This document shows positions 55,534 to 63,356 of a stretch of 64,000 bases of DNA, piece after piece; the stretch's first letter is position 1, and each line of letters opens with the position of its first letter. The stretch spans positions 310,001-374,000 of the forward strand of contig NZ_LRUB01000017.1 of the NCBI RefSeq assembly GCF_001550065.1, read 5' to 3'. Below the pieces are notes generated by a model. It made no database searches, was not told where the DNA came from, and was given only the letters and a program-made list of their open reading frames with translations. The position numbers and the translations under genes were made by a program. The DNA comes from Kordiimonas lipolytica (GTDB lineage Bacteria; Pseudomonadota; Alphaproteobacteria; Sphingomonadales; Kordiimonadaceae).

Positions 55534-56637
55534 ATGGATTTCAATCTCTCTGATGATCACCGCATGCTCAAGGACATGGTGTCTCGCTTTGTGCGCGAGC
55601 AATGCGATTTCGAAAGCCGCCTGAAGCTGATCAGCTCGGAAAAAGGGCATGATGAAGCGGTGTGGGCACAAATGGCTGAACTGGGCCTTGTGGCTGCGGT
55701 GTTGCCTGAGCGCGTTGGCGGCCTGGGTGGCTCTGGCCTTGATATCATGGTCGTGGCCGAAGAGCTCGGCCGCGGTATCGTGGTGGAACCTTTCCTCGCA
55801 ACAGCCGTTCTGGGCGCAGGCCTGTTGGCTGAAGAAGCAGCGGAAGGCCGTGGCCCGGCACTTTTGGACGATGTTATCGGCGGTGGCCACAAGCTGGCGT
55901 TTGCCCATTATGAGCCGGGCGCGCGCTACAATGCCGCGAAAGTTGACGCGAAGATCGAAGGCGGCAAGCTTTCGGGCGCGAAGTCGATGGTTGTCAACGG
56001 CGGTGATGCGAACACTCTGATCGTGTCGGCCAAGGACGGTGACAAGCTGGTGCTGTTGCTGGTTGCGACTGACGCCGATGGCGTGTCCATGCGTACCTTC
56101 AAGACCAATGATGGTTTCGGCGCAGCCGAGATTACCTTTGACGGTGTTTCCATCGCTGCAGACGATGTGCTGCTCTCAGGCTCTGCGGCCGAAGACGCCC
56201 TTGGCCGTGCAATTGCGCGCGCTACACTGGCGCTTTGCGCGGAAAGCCTGGGCGCTATGGAAAATGCCCGCGACGCGACGCTTGAATACTTGCGCACGCG
56301 CACGCAGTTTGGTGTGCCTATCGGCAAATTCCAGGTGCTTCAGCACCGCCTTGTGGATGTGTGCCTGGAGATTGAACAGGTTCGTTCGATCGTGCTTCTC
56401 GCGGCGTCCAAACTGAATGCCGAGGACCGTGACAAGCATCTGTCAGCTGCCAAAGCCCTAGTTGGCCGTGTGGGCCGCCAGGTGGCTGAGGAATCAGTTC
56501 AAATGCACGGCGGCATTGGTGTGACATGGGAACTGGAACTGGCACACGTTGCCAAGCGGCTTGTGATGATCGACCATTATTTCGGTGATACCGACTATCA
56601 CCTGAAGCAGTTCCAGAAGCTGTCGAAAGCGGCCTAA
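55534..56637 (+). CDS. Acyl-CoA dehydrogenase (small subunit type)
   Basis: A 367-aa acyl-CoA dehydrogenase-like protein, partner of the preceding gene. It has the N-terminal helical domain, a middle barrel with a degenerate substrate loop (LAFAHYEPGARYNAAKV) and the C-terminal helices ending VQMHGGIGVTWELELAHVAKRLVMIDHYFGD. The missing canonical SEPxxGSD motif fits a non-catalytic or supporting subunit. The preceding gene ends 14 nt upstream, with GGAGGG between. Confidence 0.9.
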   Translation: MDFNLSDDHRMLKDMVSRFVREQCDFESRLKLISSEKGHDEAVWAQMAELGLVAAVLPERVGGLGGSGLDIMVVAEELGRGIVVEPFLATAVLGAGLLAEEAAEGRGPALLDDVIGGGHKLAFAHYEPGARYNAAKVDAKIEGGKLSGAKSMVVNGGDANTLIVSAKDGDKLVLLLVATDADGVSMRTFKTNDGFGAAEITFDGVSIAADDVLLSGSAAEDALGRAIARATLALCAESLGAMENARDATLEYLRTRTQFGVPIGKFQVLQHRLVDVCLEIEQVRSIVLLAASKLNAEDRDKHLSAAKALVGRVGRQVAEESVQMHGGIGVTWELELAHVAKRLVMIDHYFGDTDYHLKQFQKLSKAA

Positions 56638-56661
56638 AGCCTGCATTCCGAAACAATAGAA

Positions 56662-56687
56662 AGCCCGGCCATTTGGTCGGGCTTTTC
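56662..56687 (+). terminator. Terminator of the acyl-CoA dehydrogenase operon
   Basis: AGCCCGGCC (56662-56670), loop ATTT, GGTCGGGCT (56675-56683), then TTTCTTG. One G-T pair in a 9-bp stem, 24 nt after the stop codon. Confidence 0.8.
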
Positions 56688-56723
56688 TTGTTTTGCCTCA
56701 GTGTGTCGTGTGCCTCGGGCTGC

Positions 56724-57434
56724 CTATCCTTTTGCGCCGATCCTGTAGCTGAGCGGGATGGTTAGTGACACGCTCTCTTTGTTTTCCGGCAGTTTCGGGA
56801 AGCTGATGCGCCGCATCAGGTCGATGGCTTCGTCGTCGAGGATCGGATTGCCCGAACTTTCAACAACCTGTTGGGCCATGATCGTGCCGTCCATGGCAAT
56901 CTGTACTTTGACCCTGACGGTGCCCTCAATGCCTTCTTCTATAAGCTGTGTCGGATACCCCTGATTGCGCGCCAGAATTCGGGATACATCGCGCTGCCAG
57001 CCTTTCCAGTCCGGTGTGGCCTGGGCCACTTGCACTTCTGCGCCCAATCGAGTTTGTTGGTCATCCATGTTGAACCGCAGCGGAATCTTGAAATTGAAAC
57101 TGGAAAGCCCTTCAGGCAGCGGGGGCAGCGGATTGATCCTGTTCAGGATTTGAAGCACCGATCCGTCAAGCACATTGTGCCCGGACGACTGGTTGATCTT
57201 GAAGCCGATAATGTCACCGTTTTGACCAACGGTAACCTCGACCTTAACGGTACCCTCCAGCTTGGCGTCCAGGGCACGCTTGGGGTAGCGTTGCTTGGAG
57301 GCGAAGGCGTCATAAACCCGTTCGCCCCAAGTGGCGAGATCATAATCTTGTGCGGAAACAGATGGTGAATTGGCGCAGCAAATAAGCGCAAACAGGCCCA
57401 GGGCGAGCATGTTTCGGGGGGACGTCGGCGACAT
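56724..57434 (-). CDS. Protein with two tandem TonB C-terminal domains
   Basis: A 236-aa exported protein with a signal-like N terminus (LALGLFALICCANSPSVSAQ) and two TonB_C domains, about 40-127 (YPKRALDAKLEGTVKVEVTV) and about 143-230 (YPTQLIEEGIEGTVRVKVQI). It lacks the Pro-rich spacer of true TonB and appears to have its membrane segment cleaved, so it is either periplasmic or anchored by an uncleaved leader. It may bind TonB boxes or related partners. It lies next to a TonB-dependent receptor gene on the same strand. Confidence 0.8.
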   Translation of the reverse strand: MSPTSPRNMLALGLFALICCANSPSVSAQDYDLATWGERVYDAFASKQRYPKRALDAKLEGTVKVEVTVGQNGDIIGFKINQSSGHNVLDGSVLQILNRINPLPPLPEGLSSFNFKIPLRFNMDDQQTRLGAEVQVAQATPDWKGWQRDVSRILARNQGYPTQLIEEGIEGTVRVKVQIAMDGTIMAQQVVESSGNPILDDEAIDLMRRISFPKLPENKESVSLTIPLSYRIGAKG

Positions 57435-57656
57435 TGCGCGTTCTCCTTGCGGAAAGAGCTAAAGCAGTAAAACGCAAAACTGTCGGGCAGGCCTTTCACA
57501 CCGAAAATCGGATGGTTGTCTGTCCTCTGTAGGAGAGAATAGGTAACATTAGTTTAAATCAAATTAACAGCATTTTAGTGCCGGGCGCGCACGCCACCTT
57601 TGGCCGGCTGGCCTGGTTCAAGAAAATGTGATCGGGGGAGGGCTTATAATTTTGGT

Positions 57657-57765
57657 TTTCAGCCCCATTTCTGATGGGCCCGGGGCGATCCCCTACCTCC
57701 CCCCCCTGAAGCTCCGGGATTGCCCGTGCGTCAGCCCCCATTAGGCGCACGGGCTTTAATTTTTT
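57657..57765 (+). ncRNA. Candidate small RNA C with CCUCC-rich anti-Shine-Dalgarno tract
   Basis: A TATAAT box at 57645-57650 is followed by two short hairpins (CCCAT/ATGGG 57664-57678 and GGGG/CCCC 57682-57693), an unpaired tract TACCTCCCCCCCCTGAAG (57694-57711), and a terminator GCCCGTGCG/CGCACGGGC followed by TTTAATTTTTT (57722-57765). The T tract is on the plus strand and no plus-strand gene ends here, so the terminator does not belong to either minus-strand neighbour. The transcript start is inferred from the TATAAT. Third case of one layout in the window. Confidence 0.6.
57722..57765 (+). terminator. Rho-independent terminator of candidate small RNA C
   Basis: GCCCGTGCG (57722-57730) pairs with CGCACGGGC (57746-57754), followed by TTTAATTTTTT. 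It is not oriented for the TonB receptor gene ending at 57773. Confidence 0.75.
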
Positions 57766-57772
57766 GGCGGTG

Positions 57773-59863
57773 TTAGAACTGACCCGAAAAAGAGATGCGG
57801 AAGCCCTGGTCGCGGACACGCTCCGAGATTTCAGTGCCGATGAATGTGTCGCCACGGGTTGGGCTGTAGAGATAGCGAATTCGGTCCCTGCCGACCCCGC
57901 CGATGCTCCAGGCTCGCAGGGTAATTCTGACGCCTTTGACGGCGGTGGTCTCAATAAAGCCACCCCAGCGACTGGCGCCTTCAAAGTCTTCAAACTCATT
58001 GACGAAAAAGCCATGCCAATTGAAGCGGCTGTTATAATCAACGCCCCAGGACCATTCGGTGTCCGGTATGTCATGACGGAACTCAACGACATATTCGAGC
58101 GGAACGAAGTTATGCAGGCGCCGTTTTTGGCCAGTGAGCGGGTCCAGGAAGCTACTGTCTTTCGCATCAAGCTCCACTTCAATCAGGCCGCCTTTCAGAA
58201 CTTGGTCGGTAGGGATGCTAGCCTGGGCTTCCAGGCCCCAGCGCCTGGCGCTTCCTACATTGGCACGGCCCTGTCTGCCTGAAGGCAGGATGATGCGCTC
58301 CAGTACATCATCTTTCCATTCATAGAATAGTTCGACAGATAGTGCGCCACGTTCGCCAAATTGGTAGTTGAATGTGCCCTGCAGCCGGTCAGTGCGGTCT
58401 GGCCTCAGGTTTGGGTTGCCCGCGAACACGCGGTCATCGGATGCGTCTGCGCTTGCAGCAAAATCTCCAAAATCCAGTTGACCGACACTGCGTTCAGCGG
58501 AAAGCCCGACCTGCAGATCAGGTGTGACCGTATAGGTGATGCCAACGGAAGGCTTCAGGAACTTGAAAGTCTGTGCCTGGTCAGTTGCGCCGCTTGTGGA
58601 AATTTGGCTGATTTCGGCTTTAATGCCTCCGTCCATTGTTAGTGTGTCGTTCAACTTCCACACAAGATTGGTAAAAGCTTCTGCACGCTTTTCTTCCACG
58701 CGCACGGGCTTGGCGGGCAGGGCAAAAAGCTCAGCCCCGGTTCCGTCTGTCTTCACAATATCAAGGCTGGCATTCAGGGTGTTGAAGGCGCCTTCTATTC
58801 CGAACTCAGGCTGCACCATTGCGCCACCATTTTTACCAAGCGTTGTTCGGAAAATGGTTTCCGTGTTTTTTTCTTTTGCCGTGAAATGCGTCGTGTCCAG
58901 CAAAGTTGCTTCAGGCATTTCGTTGGTGATCAGGTCGCGTGCCGTCCAGTCCGCTATGGTGGTCAGGCCAATAAGCCGCCATTTCCAACCGCTTTCGAAA
59001 GTGCGGGACCAGTCGGCGCCGAATTCTCCTGAATACTCTTCAAAGTCGTGGTCATCGAAAAAACGGTCGGCGACCGGGTCTGTTGGTTCTCCTGTGCCGC
59101 GGCCAAGGCGCTCTGTGTCGCCGTACCAGCTGTCAAAACCAAATCGACCGTTCAGTTGAAGCCTGCCGCCAAAGACGTCACGCCCTGCATCAAATGACAG
59201 CGAGGCATCACGGTTGCGTTCGTCCCGCACTTCGGTTTGCAGTCTTGTCTTGGTCCCTTCGGCATCACGCGCAGTAATAACCGCGTCGCGAGATTCATTG
59301 ATCATGAAGCTTTCCAGCTGGAATGATGTATCCCAGCCAGCCAGTTGGGTCGAAAAGGAGGCACCTGCAGATGGCATGATCCGGTCCGGTCCTACCTTGC
59401 GGATGTCAACGGACCAAGTGCCGGTGCTGACATTCTTCAGCCGTACCACATTCGCCACCATGCTTTGGCCTGCCGCTTCGCCAGCGCCAATGGCGCCGCG
59501 CTGCACTTCGATATGGGAAACCTGTCCCGCGGGTATCCGTGAGAGGGCTTCACTTAGTCCACCGGACTTCGATGTGGGGCGAGTGCCGTCGATCAATACA
59601 TTGCCAGCGGTGCCGCCGAAGCCTCGTGCACTGGAGCCGCTGTCGAAAACGAAGCCAGGCAGCCGGTTGATCATGTCCAGGGCTGTTTGAGGGGTATATT
59701 GCTCGAAGAACTCGGCATCAAAAGACTGATGATCGACGTCAATAACCACTGATGCACTGGCCCCTACCGCCGCATCAGACGCTGCTGCTGACGCGAAAGA
59801 AGAAGCAAGTACGATCCCGAATATAATGGAACCGCAGGCCTGTCGTGTGGCCTTGGTTGGCAT
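57773..59863 (-). CDS. TonB-dependent outer-membrane receptor (696 aa)
   Basis: A TonB-dependent receptor with a signal peptide (about 1-27) and a plug domain (about 50-150: ALDMINRLPGFVFDSGSSARG, VLIDGTRPTSK, then GQVSHIEVQRGAIGAGEAAGQ), followed by a barrel that ends in an aromatic-rich strand (GFRISFSGQF). It is shorter than the first receptor in the window and of a distinct subfamily. A TonB-like protein gene lies downstream beyond 338 bp. Ligand unknown. Confidence 0.9.
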   Translation of the reverse strand: MPTKATRQACGSIIFGIVLASSFASAAASDAAVGASASVVIDVDHQSFDAEFFEQYTPQTALDMINRLPGFVFDSGSSARGFGGTAGNVLIDGTRPTSKSGGLSEALSRIPAGQVSHIEVQRGAIGAGEAAGQSMVANVVRLKNVSTGTWSVDIRKVGPDRIMPSAGASFSTQLAGWDTSFQLESFMINESRDAVITARDAEGTKTRLQTEVRDERNRDASLSFDAGRDVFGGRLQLNGRFGFDSWYGDTERLGRGTGEPTDPVADRFFDDHDFEEYSGEFGADWSRTFESGWKWRLIGLTTIADWTARDLITNEMPEATLLDTTHFTAKEKNTETIFRTTLGKNGGAMVQPEFGIEGAFNTLNASLDIVKTDGTGAELFALPAKPVRVEEKRAEAFTNLVWKLNDTLTMDGGIKAEISQISTSGATDQAQTFKFLKPSVGITYTVTPDLQVGLSAERSVGQLDFGDFAASADASDDRVFAGNPNLRPDRTDRLQGTFNYQFGERGALSVELFYEWKDDVLERIILPSGRQGRANVGSARRWGLEAQASIPTDQVLKGGLIEVELDAKDSSFLDPLTGQKRRLHNFVPLEYVVEFRHDIPDTEWSWGVDYNSRFNWHGFFVNEFEDFEGASRWGGFIETTAVKGVRITLRAWSIGGVGRDRIRYLYSPTRGDTFIGTEISERVRDQGFRISFSGQF

Positions 59864-60174
59864 TCCAGAATTCCCCAGAGTTAACCCACGGCAGGGCTGC
59901 GCAGGATTAATATGTTATATTGTTCGGCTTCAGCCTACAGTCAAGGCCTTGATTTGGATGCTCTTTTGCGGTGAGTTGAGCCCGGCTCGCGACAAATCGT
60001 TTCAACCATTTTTGACTTTTGTCGCCACTCTCATCCTGCCTTCACTGGGCATCAAGAGAAGAGCACAATACTGCCCGATAATATTCCAACTAATTTTGTA
60101 CGAATTTACAATTGCGAAAGGAATTCACCCATAAGGTGACCTTGGGGCGTAATCGTTGTTCGAGGGGTATTTAC
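59864..60174. promoter_or_regulatory. Divergent promoter region of TonB receptor and PAS protein genes
   Basis: About 310 bp between divergent genes; AT-rich around 60040-60130. No gene, clear operator or hairpin terminator seen. Confidence 0.4.
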
Positions 60175-60753
60175 ATGGTTCCTGGAAATGCAGGAGACGG
60201 CACTTTAGGGTCATCATTTGAAGCGTCAAGCATCGCTGGAGAACTAGACGAACTACCATCCGCAAATGCCGATATGCAGCTATTGGTCGGCGAGGATTCC
60301 ATGCGCGCTGGTATACGTAGTGCACAGCTTCGAGAGATGTTTGATCACTATATTTCGCTGCGCCCGGAAAAGGGCAAGATGCCGCCCCGAGATTCATTCA
60401 GCCCTGCAGCACTTCCACGCCACCTGCCCAATATATTTCTGGTGGAGGTAGAGCCCCAGGAAGATGGCGTGCCGGATTACCGCTACCGCGTATTCGGGAC
60501 GGCTCTCAGCGTCCTCTTTGGTGCGGAAATGACCGGGAAATTGGTCAGCGAATTCACCGATCATAACCGTGCTGAACGCTCCCGCCGTATTCTGGATCAC
60601 GTGGCGCTTCTGCGGCGGCCGGTGCGTACGGCTGGCAACTTTGTCTCGAAAAACGGCATGTCGGTGTTTGGCGAGTCTATTGTTCTGCCTTTTGGTGAAG
60701 AGGGAAGGGTGACGCACATTCTGGCGGATCTCGATTACGATCAGGTCGACTAG
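60175..60753 (+). CDS. PAS domain protein (PAS_5-like)
   Basis: A 192-aa cytosolic protein. After a Ser/Gly/Asp-rich N terminus, residues about 55-190 form a PAS-type domain (LPRHLPNIFLVEVEPQ, DYRYRVFGTALSVLFGAEMTGK), matching the PAS_5 family common in alphaproteobacteria. It probably senses a small ligand or redox state and acts through an unknown partner; it has no output domain of its own. GAGGGG lies 8 nt upstream of the chosen ATG. Confidence 0.82.
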   Translation: MVPGNAGDGTLGSSFEASSIAGELDELPSANADMQLLVGEDSMRAGIRSAQLREMFDHYISLRPEKGKMPPRDSFSPAALPRHLPNIFLVEVEPQEDGVPDYRYRVFGTALSVLFGAEMTGKLVSEFTDHNRAERSRRILDHVALLRRPVRTAGNFVSKNGMSVFGESIVLPFGEEGRVTHILADLDYDQVD

Positions 60754-60864
60754 TCTCTGACAGTTCTACATTTCGTTGAAACGTCCGAAATTGGCGTGCA
60801 GAAAGCTGCGCGGCACACTATGTTGCGAGGTGATCAAGGCATAGGTGCTCAAAAGGAAAACATC

Positions 60865-61815
60865 GTGACACAGCCAAGTTTGCAGATGGGCCCGCGCCAG
60901 TGGGGCCTGCTGGCAATGCTTTCCATCCTTTGGGGTGCATCCTTCATGGCCATTGAGGTCGCAGTCGGAGCGTTGCCGCCACTGACTGTGGTGGCCATCA
61001 GGGTCTCATTTGCCGCATTTGGACTATTCCTGTTTATGAAGGTAACCCGTGTGCCGCTTCCTGGCGCCGGGCACGCGGACAGATGGAGGGTCTGGGGCGC
61101 GTTGGCCGTGATGGGACTTCTGAATAACATTATGCCATTTTCCCTTATAGCCTGGGGGCAGACCCAGATTGCATCCAGCCTTGCCTCCATCCTGAATGCC
61201 ACGATGCCCCTGTTCACTGTTTTCGTTGCGCACTTCTTTATTCATGATGAACGACTGACAATGCGGCGCTTTTCAGGTGTTCTGATCGGCTTTATGGGGG
61301 TCGTGTCCATTATTGGGCCGGGCAGTCTTGCCGGCATGTCCGGTGAATTGATGGGGCAGTTGTCGGTTCTTGCGGGGTCACTCTCCTATGCCTTTGCGGT
61401 GGTCGCGGGAAGGCGGTTTGTCGGGCTTGGATTGCAGCCTGTCCAGATGGCTTTTGGGCAGGTGACGATGGCGGCCATCATGCTGGTTCCTGCCGTTCTT
61501 GTCATAGATGCGCCATACCTGTTGCCGCTGCCTGAAGCAAAGGTTTGGGCTGCACTGCTGTCACTGTCGCTCCTGTCTACCGCGCTTGCTTATCTTCTGT
61601 ATTTCCGTCTGATCGCCGAAGCAGGCGCGACCAGCGCGTCCCTGGTGACGCTCACCATACCGGTTGTAGCAACCACATTTGGCGTGCTGTTTCTGGGGGA
61701 GCGGCTGGAAGCCGGTCACGCTGCAGGGCTGGTGCTGATTGGCGTTGGTCTGATGGTGTTGGACGGCCGTTTGATCAGGCGGCTACGAAACCGGCTTGCC
61801 GGGCGTGCCCTATAG
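60865..61815 (+). CDS. EamA/DMT superfamily transporter
   Basis: A 316-aa membrane protein with ten helices in two EamA repeats. The first starts LLAMLSILWGASFMAIEVAVGALPP, the second SLSYAFAVVAGRRFVGLG, and the end is VLLIGVGLMVLDGRL-like. Members export amino acids or other metabolites; the substrate is unknown. It starts at a GTG with AAGGAAAA 4-10 nt upstream. It follows the PAS gene on the same strand after about 110 bp. Confidence 0.88.
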   Translation: MTQPSLQMGPRQWGLLAMLSILWGASFMAIEVAVGALPPLTVVAIRVSFAAFGLFLFMKVTRVPLPGAGHADRWRVWGALAVMGLLNNIMPFSLIAWGQTQIASSLASILNATMPLFTVFVAHFFIHDERLTMRRFSGVLIGFMGVVSIIGPGSLAGMSGELMGQLSVLAGSLSYAFAVVAGRRFVGLGLQPVQMAFGQVTMAAIMLVPAVLVIDAPYLLPLPEAKVWAALLSLSLLSTALAYLLYFRLIAEAGATSASLVTLTIPVVATTFGVLFLGERLEAGHAAGLVLIGVGLMVLDGRLIRRLRNRLAGRAL

Positions 61816-61846
61816 GCCGCGGGCGGGGTGTATGCAGGGAAGAGCT

Positions 61847-62626
61847 TCAGGGCATATAGACTATCGGGGATAGCCCAAGTTTTTTCAGATAGTCTGCCAT
61901 TTCACCGGATGCGGCCAATTCTTCCAGTCTGTGATTGAACTCTTTGATGAATGCCTTGTTGTTGGCGGTGTCATGGCAAACGATACGGATGCTGGGCACT
62001 GGAATGGGGTCATAATTTGGGTCATGAGGCGGAAGCTCCTGGCCCAGGCTTTTAAACACGAAGTAGGCGTCCGGCATATTGGCGATCATGGCATCAACAG
62101 TTCCTGTTTCCAGGATTTTGGCCTTGTCGACCTCATCTGCGATCGGCACATATTCAACGCCGATATCACCCATTGAATTCGGGACTTTTGCACCAAGGGC
62201 ATACGCCAGTTTCTTGCCTCGCAGGTCTGCCTGACTGTGGATGATAGAGGTTGCATCCCGGGAGAATATCCGCATGGGCGACCTAAGCATGGCGCTGCTT
62301 TCGATATAGCTTTCGCCCTCGCTCCAATCGCCTGTCCGCATGAGCGTATCAATGCTTTTCGGGTAGATGCAGCTTGTCCTGTCGCGCTTGAAGCTCCGCA
62401 TGGCGCGTTTATAGGGAGCCACCAGATAGTTCTCCTGTGCCAGGTCAGAGCCAAGAGTGAAGCGGGCATAGTCATTATAGAAACCGCTGCCGTCAGCATC
62501 GAGTGTGATACCCCAGCCGGTGGCGAAAATATGGGGAATTTTAAGTTCTGGATGATGAGCCTTGCTGGGGCGCGTGACAATTGTCAGAAGGAAAACAAAG
62601 ACTAATAACAGGGGAATGTGACGCAT
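61847..62626 (-). CDS. Orphan periplasmic solute-binding protein (family 3)
   Basis: A 259-aa exported protein (leader MRHIPLLLVFVFLLTIVTRPSKA) of the family 3 binding protein type. The mature part contains DGSGFYNDYARFTLG, APYKRAMRSFKRD with a Cys-Tyr-Pro (CIYP) motif, and ANMPDAYFVFKSLGQELPPHDP. It is a clear paralogue of the truncated gene at the right edge, 0.7 kb away, with matching motifs. No ABC partner is present. AAGGA lies upstream of the ATG. Confidence 0.82.
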   Translation of the reverse strand: MRHIPLLLVFVFLLTIVTRPSKAHHPELKIPHIFATGWGITLDADGSGFYNDYARFTLGSDLAQENYLVAPYKRAMRSFKRDRTSCIYPKSIDTLMRTGDWSEGESYIESSAMLRSPMRIFSRDATSIIHSQADLRGKKLAYALGAKVPNSMGDIGVEYVPIADEVDKAKILETGTVDAMIANMPDAYFVFKSLGQELPPHDPNYDPIPVPSIRIVCHDTANNKAFIKEFNHRLEELAASGEMADYLKKLGLSPIVYMP

Positions 62627-62975
62627 CCAGCAGTCCTTGATGAAAGGTTGATCGGTTCCTTCACTGGTGACTATAGCAGTAAAGATCAAGAATGCGCAAA
62701 GCCTGAGGGCGTCTGCGGGTTTCGGCGGGTGTTTAACCGGAGTAATGGCTCTTGATTCGTTGGATAGATTGGTCGCACCAGCCCAGATAGTTTTTCTGGA
62801 ACCGATGGCCTGAAATCTGTGTCATCTACATGAATAATTGCTCTTCCGACAGGCCATAAGGATAGGTGGGGCTTTCGGCTTTCTACACTGACCCACGGCT
62901 TGCTGGACGAATCAATAGGCTTGTATTTGGTGGCGATTGGCGCAAGCCTGTAGGCATGAAACAGAGAGTGTAGCT

Positions 62976-63356
62976 ATGACCCCTGCCGAATTCAGATGCC
63001 TGCGCGAAGGGCTTGGCTTGTCGGAGCGCGATATCTCCATGCTAACACTGGCTACGGAAGCACAGGTGAAAGCATGGGAGCAAGGGCGCGAGGCCGTGCC
63101 TGAGCGAGAAGGCGGCCTGTTGGCGGATCTGGAGCGCGAGGTTGAGCGCCGCCTGGCAGGCGCGCTTGAGCACGCTCAAGCGAAAGATGTAGTTACCCTC
63201 AAGCTCTTCAGAAATGCACTTGATTTCAAGAAAAGCGGGCCGGACATGAGCCCCATACCGCCGATGCTTGCCTATCGCTGCCATTCGGCCTTAGTCGGGC
63301 GGCTTTGTCGGGCCCTCAAGCGCGATGGTCGCAATGTTACTGTCATCTATTCTTGA
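62976..63356 (+). CDS. Small HTH-type protein (DUF1870/YdiL-like)
   Basis: A 126-aa cytosolic protein with an N-terminal helix-turn-helix of the DUF1870/YdiL or Aca2-like kind: FRCLREGLGLSERDISMLT, then VKAWEQGREAVPEREGGLLADLE. A DNA-binding regulator is likely; the targets are unknown. The frame from 62937 has an upstream TTG; I start at the ATG (62976). It lies between two paralogous binding-protein genes on the other strand, and its 3' end overlaps the second by 10 nt. Confidence 0.72.
   Translation: MTPAEFRCLREGLGLSERDISMLTLATEAQVKAWEQGREAVPEREGGLLADLEREVERRLAGALEHAQAKDVVTLKLFRNALDFKKSGPDMSPIPPMLAYRCHSALVGRLCRALKRDGRNVTVIYS

Noticed and set aside
57699..57706. Second run of eight C as another phase-variable site
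   Set aside because: It lies in a noncoding region inside the small RNA candidate, so slippage would not switch a protein frame.
60125..60397. Minus-strand frame over the PAS gene start
   Set aside because: No ribosome site and no domain; the plus-strand PAS reading is convincing.
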